A stretch of 6,096 bases of DNA from contig BQJS01000242.1 of NCBI GenBank assembly GCA_021604825.1, positions 1 through 6,096 of the forward strand. Direction: 5' to 3'. This stretch comes from Phycisphaerae bacterium. GTDB lineage: Bacteria > Planctomycetota > Phycisphaerae > UBA1845. Positions within the stretch are counted from its first letter, which is position 1, and every line of letters begins with the position of its first letter. This document shows, in pieces, positions 1 to 6,030 of this stretch. Position numbers and translations under genes: made by a program. Under the pieces are notes generated by a model. It saw only the letters and a list, made by a program, of their open reading frames with translations, was not told the DNA's origin and did no database searches.

Positions 1-50
1 CCCAGCACCACACATCCAACGGTCGCCAGCGCCATCATTTGTCGCTTCAT
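1..50 (-). CDS. N-terminus of an exported protein, cut by the left edge
   Basis: Only the first 16 codons are present, reading MKRQMMALATVGCVVL and continuing past base 1. The start is supported by a strong Shine-Dalgarno sequence, AAAGGAG on the minus strand at 59-65, eight bases upstream of the ATG at 48-50. This is one of the best ribosome sites in the window. A short basic start (K2, R3) followed by an uninterrupted hydrophobic run is typical of a signal peptide. Cys13 follows T-V-G, which resembles a poor lipobox, but the hydrophobic stretch before it is only about eight residues, so cleavage further downstream seems more likely. The gene lies on the same strand as the glycosyltransferase upstream, separated by about 125 bases, so read-through transcription is possible. 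Its function cannot be judged from this fragment. Confidence 0.7.
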   Translation of the reverse strand, partial: MKRQMMALATVGCVVL

Positions 51-175
51 CTGAGATTCTCCTTTGGTAAGTTCAATTTTGGGGATCGCGGAGTCTTCAA
101 AAATCCGCGAGGACAGATCACATTCATTCGTCGAGCCTTTACCCTTACCGTCCAAACGGGTTGAGGCTGACGCGT

Positions 176-1963
176 CTACAATTCTGCATCGCGTCCGAGG
201 ATGACGCAACTCTTGCCCTTCTTTTCGTTGGTGAGCTTCACACGGGCGAGTTCAGCCACCGGAAGTTCGTAATCGCCACGCAAGAAATCAAACCGTTGGG
301 CATCCATCAAAAAGAACGTGCGCGGGTCCGATGTGATCATGTTGCGCATCTTGTCAGCCGCTGCCTCCAAGAGTTCGACGGGCATCTCACTGCGACTCGT
401 CCGCATCTTTGAAACCTCCACGGGTGTGAACAATCGCTGGATGCGCAGGTCGGCATAAAAAGGAAACCGCGCGTCCACACGACCATCCACGAGGACCAAT
501 CGATCGTCTGAGGTTACCCCAAGATCGTGTAACGCGGTGGTCACGGCCTCGATGCGTTGGTCGGCTTCATCCATGTGCGCCGCCCCGCTCCAACCGGCGA
601 TCATCATCACCGGCCCGCTTGCGATGAGCAGTGCCAGACTGGTCATGCGTTTGTCTATTCGATACGTAATGGCCGCCCCGCACCAGCAGATACCAACCAA
701 CGTCAAGACAGTGTAGAGCGTCGCGGGCGAAACCATATTCTTGTCGTGCAAATTCGAAATGCCAACGAAAATGAGCGCGACGATTGCAATGACGCAGATG
801 TCGCAGAAAATCTTAATGATGCGTTTTGGATACGCCAGCGTGTCGAAGAATAGTCGATCGACCACCGGAACCATCATCAGGATGAACGGCGGAATGATCG
901 AGGCGACGTAGTGCGGACGTTTGAACGATGACATGCTCAGGAAAAACAGTCCCCAAACAGCCCACGCCAATAAGAAACCGAGGGCATGCTTGTGGCGCTG
1001 ATACGGTTTGAGAAAGAACGCACCGATGCCTTCAGACACGAAGAGGGCAAACGGGGCAACGAAACCGAACACGATCGGGATGTAGTACCAAAACGGCATC
1101 GCCCGATCATCCATCTCACCGGAGAAACGCCCCATGTATTCGGCTTGCCAGAGTGACAGGACACCGTCAACGTTCAAATACACGTAAAGCGGCCACGCCC
1201 CACAAATCACGAAGAAGACCAGCAGTCCGGGAATCGACAGCAGTGATGGGATGGCCTTGAGTTGATCGCTCCACCGAAGACCATTCGCTGCGTTGCCCTC
1301 ATCAGTGACAGCCTCATCTTGCACGCCGGATTTCATCGTTCTTGGCCTGAGAATAACCCAGTAGAGAAACAGCGGCGGTGCGATGATCATCAGCGGCAGT
1401 GGCATCTTGGCCATCATCGCCATTGCGAATGCAGCGTAGAATCCGACGAGCCACTTGCCGTTGACTCTCGGCTCTTCGCAGGCACGCCAGAAGCACGCGA
1501 ACGATAGCGTGATGAAGAACGTCAGCGTCATCTCGATTAGAGCGCTGTGGCTGAAGTAGATCGTCGCGACGCTTACGGCCGCCATGAATCCCGCCAAGCG
1601 CCCCGCCCGGTCGCCATACATCCGCCGCCCCAACCACGCGATGGCGAGAACATTCAACAATGCCGCCACGGCTTGAGGCAAGCGGGCTGCCAATTCTGAG
1701 ACCGGCTCGACTCCGCGAACCCCGTCGACAATCACCGATGAGCCCGCGATCAGCCAAATACCCAGCGGTGACTTGCGGACCCGGGATTGATCCTGAAACT
1801 TCGGAATGAGCCAGTGCCCTTCCTCGATTGCCTGCCGAGCGCACTGGGCGTTGATGCTCTCATGGTCGCCGAGGCGCGGGCCCGCATGAATACCCCAACC
1901 ACACATCAGCGCTGCGAAGATGATGAGAAATGCTCTGGAGGTGAAGAATGAATTCCGTTTCAC
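176..1963 (-). CDS. PMT/ArnT-like membrane glycosyltransferase (GT-C fold)
   Basis: This 595-residue inner-membrane protein resembles the dolichyl-phosphate-mannose/ArnT superfamily, which moves a sugar from a polyprenyl-phosphate carrier to a lipid or protein on the periplasmic side. Helix 1 spans about 11-28. The first periplasmic loop carries GDHES (32-36), with the acidic residues expected for catalysis, and then RKSPLGIW (63-70), the equivalent of the KPPL motif of ArnT. ARLPQAVAALL (93-103) and GRRMYGDRAG (112-121) are typical of the family, as are IEMTLTFF (143-150) and SFKRPHYVASIIPP (346-359). About twelve hydrophobic helices end near 459. A soluble periplasmic C-terminal part (about 460-595) follows, as in ArnT. 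The start is GTG (CAC on the plus strand at 1961-1963): an in-frame stop lies six codons upstream and the next Met is residue 20, inside helix 1. The Shine-Dalgarno signal is weak. Donor and acceptor are unknown; nearby sugar genes that would identify them are absent. Confidence 0.9.
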   Translation of the reverse strand: MKRNSFFTSRAFLIIFAALMCGWGIHAGPRLGDHESINAQCARQAIEEGHWLIPKFQDQSRVRKSPLGIWLIAGSSVIVDGVRGVEPVSELAARLPQAVAALLNVLAIAWLGRRMYGDRAGRLAGFMAAVSVATIYFSHSALIEMTLTFFITLSFACFWRACEEPRVNGKWLVGFYAAFAMAMMAKMPLPLMIIAPPLFLYWVILRPRTMKSGVQDEAVTDEGNAANGLRWSDQLKAIPSLLSIPGLLVFFVICGAWPLYVYLNVDGVLSLWQAEYMGRFSGEMDDRAMPFWYYIPIVFGFVAPFALFVSEGIGAFFLKPYQRHKHALGFLLAWAVWGLFFLSMSSFKRPHYVASIIPPFILMMVPVVDRLFFDTLAYPKRIIKIFCDICVIAIVALIFVGISNLHDKNMVSPATLYTVLTLVGICWCGAAITYRIDKRMTSLALLIASGPVMMIAGWSGAAHMDEADQRIEAVTTALHDLGVTSDDRLVLVDGRVDARFPFYADLRIQRLFTPVEVSKMRTSRSEMPVELLEAAADKMRNMITSDPRTFFLMDAQRFDFLRGDYELPVAELARVKLTNEKKGKSCVILGRDAEL

Positions 1964-2026
1964 GCTTGATCGATCCGTTCATGTGAAAATACGATGACTT
2001 CAAACATCGAAACCCAACACTCTATC

Positions 2027-2045
2027 ACAGACTGAATTGGTCTGT
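2027..2045. promoter_or_regulatory. Operator-like dyad in the divergent promoter region
   Basis: ACAGACTGAATTGGTCTGT has six-base perfectly complementary arms (2027-2032 and 2040-2045) around a seven-base centre. It lies between the divergent glycosyltransferase and symporter genes, about 65 bases from the former and 145 from the latter. The size and symmetry would suit a dimeric regulator, but arms of this length also occur by chance. Confidence 0.25.
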
Positions 2046-2162
2046 CGATGACTCAGCCAGCCGGATCTCATTCCTTTTTACTTGCAATCAGCGCTCTTGT
2101 GGGCTATCCACTCGACGCTTAGGCTATCGTTTCGAATTGGCAATGGGCCTGATAGAATTGGC
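2034..2162 (+). repeat. Three copies of GAATTGG upstream of the symporter gene
   Basis: The heptamer GAATTGG occurs at 2034-2040, 2134-2140 and 2155-2161. The last two copies extend to GAATTGGC and are 21 bases apart, close to two helical turns. The first sits in the centre of the dyad at 2027-2045. GGCTATC also repeats at 2102 and 2122. These could be regulator contact sites or coincidental. A possible -10 box, TAGAAT (2153-2158), overlaps the last copy, with only a poor -35 match upstream. Confidence 0.25.
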
Positions 2163-2190
2163 CCTTCACCAACGGTTTGTTGAGATTTAA

Positions 2191-3981
2191 ATGACCAGAC
2201 CGGATCTTCAAAATCAACAACGGGAAAGCTGGGGGTCAAAAGCTGGCGTGATCCTCGCCGTCGCGGGGTCAGCCGTCGGGCTTGGCAATTTCTTGCGTTT
2301 CCCCGGCACCGCCGTCAACAACGGTGGCGGGGCCTTTATGATCCCCTATATCATCAGTTTTCTGGTCTTGGGCATCCCCATCGTTTGGTGCGAATGGACC
2401 ATGGGCCGCCTCGGTGGTCGCTACGGTCAAAACAACGGCGCGGGCATCCTCTACGCCATCTGGCGCAAAGGACCGGCCAAGGGTGTCGGGGCGCTGACGT
2501 TACTCGTCCCCATCGTCGTGTACATGTATTACGTCCTGCTTGAAGCGCTCTGTCTGCGCTATTCGATTGCCTATTTTACGGGCGGTTTTGATGCACACAT
2601 TGGGGCCGCCGTTGAAGGAGTCGCCAAGAATACTACGGCATACAATGACGCTGTTGCCGGCGCATCGGTGGATTATGCGGTCGAGCAGTTCGCCCTCGCC
2701 GAGAATGGCGCAATGTATGAATCGAGCATGTTTTGGTACGTATGCGCATGCTTTCTTGTGAACTTCGTCATCATTTATCGCGGCGTCACGCGGGGTATCG
2801 AGACGTTCTGCAAGTTTGCCATGCCACTCTTGATCGGATGCGCCGTCATCATTTTGGTTCGCGTATTGACCTTGGACAACATCGGGGCTGGCTTGGGGTT
2901 CATGTGGAATCCCGACTGGCACGCGCTGAAGAACCCCGAAGTCTGGATGAGGGCGGCCGGGCAAATCTTCTTCAGTCTCAGTGTCGGATTCGGGCTTATT
3001 CTCTGCTATTCGAGTTATCTCAAACCGAGCGACGATGTCGTGCTGACATCGCTCAGCGCATCCAGTGCCAACGAGTTCTGCGAAGTCATTTTGGGCGGGA
3101 TGATTGTGGTACCGACCGCATTTCTTTTCCTCGGATCTTCGCACACGCCCGAGAGTACGTTTCAAGTGGGCTTCTTCACCGTCCCCGCGATCATGCACCT
3201 GATGCCTTTTGGCGGAAACTTCTTCGGCGGCATGTGGTTTGGACTGCTCTTCCTCGCCGCGGTGACAAGTTCCCTGAGCATGCTTCAGCCAGCAATCGCA
3301 TTCTTGGAAGACGGATTCGGATTGCGTCGCCCGGTCAGCGTGACGTTGCTCGCCATCATCACAGCCATCGGCGCATCACTGGTTATGTATTTCAGCATGA
3401 GCGCCCAGGCTCTCGACTTCACCGACTTCGCTTGCGAATTCATGATGATCGTTGCCGCGCTTGCCCAGGTGTTGATCTTTGGTTGGATCATCGGAGCAGA
3501 GCGAGGTGTGCAAGAAACCAATCGCGGGTCCGATTTCCACGTGCCGCGGTTTATGCCCTTCATGATCCGATACCTGACGCCCGCGTTCTTGATCGCGGTA
3601 CTTGGCATGTGGTGCTATTACAACGCACCGGATCGCCTGCGAAGCATGAGCCCGGAATACAAAGGCATCGAAACTGCGGTACTTGCTCAATTCCCCGATG
3701 ATTTTGCGGGCGACGATGGACCTGACGCCTTGATAACACGCGTGCGCGAGATTCAAAAGACCCCGTCATCGGCGCGGCCCGAATGGGTCAAGAGTCCGTC
3801 CGAAGAAATGGGCAACGAGATCTCTAAAGCGCGGCTCAAGGCCAACATTGCCCGGTTCAGTATTGTCGCTGTGGGGTTGCTGTTCATCATCATCACTGCC
3901 GCCATCGACATCGCTTGTCGAAATCGAATCGGCAAAACCATCGCCCACGCGGAACATCTTGATAGCTTGATGGAGGTCTAA
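2191..3981 (+). CDS. LeuT-like sodium-dependent NSS (SNF) family transporter
   Basis: This 596-residue symporter imports an amino acid or related amine with sodium ions across the inner membrane. By-eye alignment to Aquifex LeuT is close throughout. WGSKAGVILAVAGSAVGLGN (14-33) with NFLRFP (33-38) is the signature of helix 1. Expected sodium ligands are present: A28, N33, S262 (Thr in LeuT) and N294 for site 1, and G26, V29, A356, T359 and S360 for site 2. GQIFFSLSVGFG (257-268) is the unwound helix 6 with F261 and F267 lining the substrate pocket, and Y113/Y114 lie in helix 3. S27 replaces LeuT Asn21. E298 matches LeuT Glu290, which points to chloride-independent transport. Twelve helices are expected, the last at about 553-575. 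The segment 479-550 between helices 11 and 12 is much longer than in LeuT (519 residues in total). The Shine-Dalgarno signal is weak (TGAGA). A small membrane protein follows after three bases. The substrate cannot be fixed from sequence. Confidence 0.96.
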   Translation: MTRPDLQNQQRESWGSKAGVILAVAGSAVGLGNFLRFPGTAVNNGGGAFMIPYIISFLVLGIPIVWCEWTMGRLGGRYGQNNGAGILYAIWRKGPAKGVGALTLLVPIVVYMYYVLLEALCLRYSIAYFTGGFDAHIGAAVEGVAKNTTAYNDAVAGASVDYAVEQFALAENGAMYESSMFWYVCACFLVNFVIIYRGVTRGIETFCKFAMPLLIGCAVIILVRVLTLDNIGAGLGFMWNPDWHALKNPEVWMRAAGQIFFSLSVGFGLILCYSSYLKPSDDVVLTSLSASSANEFCEVILGGMIVVPTAFLFLGSSHTPESTFQVGFFTVPAIMHLMPFGGNFFGGMWFGLLFLAAVTSSLSMLQPAIAFLEDGFGLRRPVSVTLLAIITAIGASLVMYFSMSAQALDFTDFACEFMMIVAALAQVLIFGWIIGAERGVQETNRGSDFHVPRFMPFMIRYLTPAFLIAVLGMWCYYNAPDRLRSMSPEYKGIETAVLAQFPDDFAGDDGPDALITRVREIQKTPSSARPEWVKSPSEEMGNEISKARLKANIARFSIVAVGLLFIIITAAIDIACRNRIGKTIAHAEHLDSLMEV

Positions 3982-3984
3982 CCG

Positions 3985-4209
3985 ATGCAATCAGGATGGA
4001 TGACCATTCAACTACTGGCGTCGCAAGTGTTGGCCCACGCCAAAGTCACTGAGCTGACAACGGGTGGCTGGGCGATGATGCTGGGCAGCATTGCAATGGT
4101 CACGGCGCTAAGCGTTTTCTGCATCACGCGGATTTTTTCTGAAAACAAACCTAGCGAACACCACCACGTCCCCCTCGATATCGACACGGACGACGTGAAG
4201 TTACCGTAA
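3985..4209 (+). CDS. Small one-helix accessory protein of the NSS transporter (MetS-like)
   Basis: This 74-residue protein starts three bases after the symporter stop. A strong Shine-Dalgarno sequence, GGAGG at 3972-3976, lies inside the symporter's last codons, eight bases before the ATG, so translation is probably coupled. It has one clear transmembrane helix (about 28-51, GGWAMMLGSIAMVTALSVFC and on to TRIF). A polar tail contains HHH (59-61) and the acidic run DIDTDD (65-70). Small one-helix proteins encoded directly after NSS genes are known; in Corynebacterium MetS is needed for methionine uptake by MetP. Position and architecture therefore suggest a transporter subunit. It is longer than the usual 30-60 residues because of an N-terminal stretch ending LAHA (15-18) that could be a weak signal peptide; Met6 is an alternative start. 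The assignment rests on context and helix layout, not on a strong motif. Confidence 0.85.
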   Translation: MQSGWMTIQLLASQVLAHAKVTELTTGGWAMMLGSIAMVTALSVFCITRIFSENKPSEHHHVPLDIDTDDVKLP

Positions 4210-4211
4210 GC

Positions 4212-4282
4212 CGTGTAGGGTGGGCCGTGCCCACCAATCCTTGACGTGTTCGAACGGCGGTGGGCACAGCCCACCCTACACG
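4212..4282. repeat. Nested palindromic repeat between convergent genes, possible bidirectional terminator
   Basis: Two 24-base arms (4212-4235 and 4259-4282) are complementary at 23 of 24 positions; the exception is C4226 opposite A4268. They flank a 23-base centre containing the palindrome GTTCGAAC (4248-4255). Each arm is itself a small hairpin: GGTGGGC-CGT-GCCCACC at 4219-4235 and GGTGGGC-ACA-GCCCACC at 4259-4275. The element can thus form one long stem or two short hairpins. It begins two bases after the small subunit's stop and ends 26 bases before the lipoprotein's stop, so it could end transcription from both sides, although there is no T-run. The structure resembles REP-type or MITE-like dispersed repeats. 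No target duplication is evident. Confidence 0.85.
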
Positions 4283-4308
4283 ACGGCGAGTATTGCGCGG
4301 CCGCGTCG

Positions 4309-4956
4309 CTACAGTGGATTCGTGCCGGGTGGCGGTGGAACGTAGCGCGGTTGGGGTCCGAGAAATCGGTTCATTTCGTTGAGGATTCGCACGACGGCTT
4401 TGTCGTTGCGGGTCGCCTTGAAGTCCCCCGACAACCGCGTGCGATTGAAGATGTCGCCAATTTCCCCGACGCGTCGCACCTGCTTCAGGCTGGATTGCTC
4501 GAGTTCACCCTTCAGCGTGTCGCCCTTTCGATTCTCCGAAAACGACGCAAACCCAGCCCCCTGAAAGCAAACCGCCCCCAGGTCGCCGATGATCGAATAC
4601 GCCACAACACCGTTGATCATTGAACTTTCGATCTTGTTGCGGGCTTCAACCGGCGCGAACACGCTTCGGACGTGGACGATCTGCGTCACTCGGTTGGGAT
4701 CGTCGATGTCGTTTTGACTCCCCCGCCGCACGACAATGTCCATGTTCCCGTCCGCCGACGTCATGTAAAAGGCTTCATCGAAAATCTCGTGCAATTGCTC
4801 CGTTTCGCCGACATCGACGTAGTTGGTAATGTCAAACCGCCCTGCCGGCTGATGGCACCCGACAGCCAATGTGATGAACATCACCGCGGCGAAGGAGCGG
4901 ATGGTCGCGCCCGGCATTCTTTTCGACAAAATAAAGGTTTCCTTGCGATTGGACAT
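4309..4956 (-). CDS. Unrecognised lipoprotein
   Basis: I do not recognise this 215-residue protein. It has a lipoprotein signal: basic residues (K12, R13, R20), a hydrophobic run (22-32) and LAVGC with the lipidated cysteine at 34. The mature part of about 180 residues is mixed polar and hydrophobic, contains a second cysteine (AVCFQGAGF, about 149-157) and ends in a proline-rich tail, YVPPPPGTNPL. The pattern suggests a secreted alpha/beta domain anchored to a membrane. The start is uncertain. The ATG at 4956 has only GGA close by, while the TTG at 4929 (codon 10) lies ten bases after AAGGA (4940-4944) and would give a compact 25-residue signal sequence. The gene converges on the transporter pair, separated by the palindromic repeat, and diverges from mqnA across 267 bases. 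No functional partner is evident. Confidence 0.85.
   Translation of the reverse strand: MSNRKETFILSKRMPGATIRSFAAVMFITLAVGCHQPAGRFDITNYVDVGETEQLHEIFDEAFYMTSADGNMDIVVRRGSQNDIDDPNRVTQIVHVRSVFAPVEARNKIESSMINGVVAYSIIGDLGAVCFQGAGFASFSENRKGDTLKGELEQSSLKQVRRVGEIGDIFNRTRLSGDFKATRNDKAVVRILNEMNRFLGPQPRYVPPPPGTNPL
4940..4944 (-). promoter_or_regulatory. Shine-Dalgarno favouring an internal TTG start of the lipoprotein
   Basis: AAGGA on the minus strand lies ten bases before the TTG at 4927-4929, inside the longest reading frame. It is a better ribosome site than anything before the ATG at 4956. With this start the protein begins MSKRMPGATIRSF, a conventional lipoprotein signal. Confidence 0.4.
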
Positions 4957-4979
4957 GTATCCGTGCCATCCATAGCGTG

Positions 4980-4996
4980 GTGACCGGTATGGTCAC
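4980..4996. promoter_or_regulatory. Compact palindrome upstream of the lipoprotein gene
   Basis: GTGACCGGTATGGTCAC has six-base perfect arms (4980-4985, 4991-4996) around five bases. It sits 23 bases upstream of the lipoprotein's ATG and far from mqnA. It could be an operator or a leader hairpin of the lipoprotein transcript. On the minus strand, TTGATA at about 5033-5038 is a possible -35 box further upstream, without a convincing -10 partner. Confidence 0.3.
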
Positions 4997-5126
4997 GAAA
5001 TCGATTTGCAAAATGCGATATGCCGGGCAACCCTATCAACGCCCCAAAACCACGTCAATCAAATCTGCACCTGTGCCATCGGGATTTTCAAAAAAGTTGA
5101 AAGACTCCGACGTCTGACGTAAGCGC

Positions 5127-5155
5127 TGGTGAGTCCCCCAATTCATCCATATAAT
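5127..5155 (+). promoter_or_regulatory. Candidate sigma-70-type promoter for mqnA
   Basis: TATAAT at 5150-5155 is a perfect -10 consensus in otherwise GC-rich sequence. Seventeen bases upstream, TGGTGA (5127-5132) matches TTGACA at only three positions, so the -35 element is weak. Transcription would start near 5162 and leave a leader of about 60 bases before the ATG at 5224. Confidence 0.4.
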
Positions 5156-5171
5156 CCGGGCTGAATGCCAC

Positions 5172-5197
5172 GGGCGCCCCAGATTCACGGAGCGCCC
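5172..5197 (+). promoter_or_regulatory. GC-rich dyad in the predicted mqnA leader
   Basis: GGGCGC (5172-5177) and GCGCCC (5192-5197) can pair as a six-base all-GC stem with a 14-base loop, between the candidate -10 box and the mqnA start. GCGCCCC is also directly repeated at 5174 and 5192. It may be a leader hairpin or a protein site. No known riboswitch fold is recognised. Confidence 0.25.
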
Positions 5198-5223
5198 CGG
5201 AACACCATTGTCGGAATTCAATC

Positions 5224-6030
5224 ATGACAATCGCATCTGAGTCTTTTCCACGAAAGCATCGCCTGGGTGTCGTGTCGTACCTGAATGCCAAACCACTCAC
5301 CTGTGGTCTCGATGACGACCCGAATCTCGAACTGACCCATGCCGTCCCCGCCGCCCTCGCGCCGATGTTGGACGCCGACGAAGTCGATGTCGCGCTGGTG
5401 CCGGTGGTGGATCTGGTCGGACCTGGGCGCTCGTGGAAGATCATTTCGAATGCCTGCATCGGCTGCGATGGCGAAACGCTGACCGTGCGGGTCTTCTCAA
5501 ACATCCCTCCGTCCGAAGTCGAAACGTTGTACGTGGACGGCGATTCGCACACTTCGGTCGCGTTGGCCCAAGTGATTTGGCTTCAGAAGTTTGGCAGGAC
5601 CCTCAACATCATCCAGTTGGACGACCGCATCGATCGCCAGACCTGCGATGCGATTCTGTTGATCGGTGACAAAGTCATCACCAGCCACCTGCCTCATCTC
5701 GACATTCAAACTGATTTGGGCAGCGCATGGAAATCGCTGACGGGACTGCCGTTCGTGTTTGCGGCGTGGGCGGCGAAGCTGGAATACGATGCAGGCAATC
5801 TTGAAGTACTGCTCGCAAAAGCCCGCGACGATGGCGTGCGGCAAGCCGATCAAATCGCAAGCAACGTGGGCCCCGCACTCGGTTGGCCGGTCGAACTCGC
5901 ACAGCGGTATTTGACCCATCGATTGCGTTTCACCATCACCCCGCGACACAAAGAGGGCTTGACGCGGTTCATCGCTTTAGCCCAAGAATTTGATCTGGTC
6001 CCCAACAAGCAGGAGTTGGTGTTTGCATGA
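5224..6030 (+). CDS. mqnA: Chorismate dehydratase MqnA (futalosine menaquinone pathway)
   Basis: MqnA carries out the first step of the futalosine route, dehydrating chorismate to 3-[(1-carboxyvinyl)oxy]benzoate in the cytoplasm; MqnE then uses that product. The 268-residue protein has the periplasmic-binding-protein-like fold and the usual family length. Diagnostic segments are GVVSYLNAKPL (15-25) in the substrate cleft, VDVALVPVVD (54-63), DGDSHTSVALAQ (105-116), DAILLIGDK (142-150) and SLTGLPFVFAAWA (171-183). No signal peptide is present, as expected. The ATG at 5224 follows a weak site, GGA at 5213-5215; the first eleven residues are a non-conserved extension before the first strand. The next gene overlaps its stop by four bases (ATGA, 6027-6030), indicating an operon. 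The pathway implies menaquinone-based respiration. Confidence 0.95.
   Translation: MTIASESFPRKHRLGVVSYLNAKPLTCGLDDDPNLELTHAVPAALAPMLDADEVDVALVPVVDLVGPGRSWKIISNACIGCDGETLTVRVFSNIPPSEVETLYVDGDSHTSVALAQVIWLQKFGRTLNIIQLDDRIDRQTCDAILLIGDKVITSHLPHLDIQTDLGSAWKSLTGLPFVFAAWAAKLEYDAGNLEVLLAKARDDGVRQADQIASNVGPALGWPVELAQRYLTHRLRFTITPRHKEGLTRFIALAQEFDLVPNKQELVFA

Noticed and set aside
86..110. Seven-base inverted repeat TCGCGGA / TCCGCGA downstream of the glycosyltransferase as a terminator
   Set aside because: The loop is 11 bases and no T-run follows on the minus strand, so terminator function is not supported. It could be chance.
2145..2164. GGGCC / GGCCC five-base dyad just before the symporter start
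   Set aside because: The arms are short with a ten-base loop in GC-rich sequence, too weak to call a regulatory element.
2500..3198. 232-residue minus-strand open frame opposite the symporter
   Set aside because: It is antisense to a strongly supported gene, with shadow-like composition and no helix or motif pattern.
2733..3701. 322-residue plus-strand open frame inside the symporter gene
   Set aside because: It is rich in Arg and His with no recognisable domain, and it overlaps entirely a gene with extensive LeuT similarity in another frame. It is a codon-bias shadow.
4212..4282. CRISPR array or phage attachment site
   Set aside because: There are only two arms, inverted rather than direct, with no spacers, cas genes, integrase or tRNA nearby.
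4246..4623. 125-residue plus-strand frame starting in the palindromic repeat
   Set aside because: It begins in the repeat's centre and runs antisense through the lipoprotein gene, with no ribosome site and no recognisable features.
5088..5552. 154-residue minus-strand frame over the mqnA promoter and 5' end
   Set aside because: It is antisense to conserved MqnA motifs and Ser/Thr/Arg-rich, as expected of a shadow.
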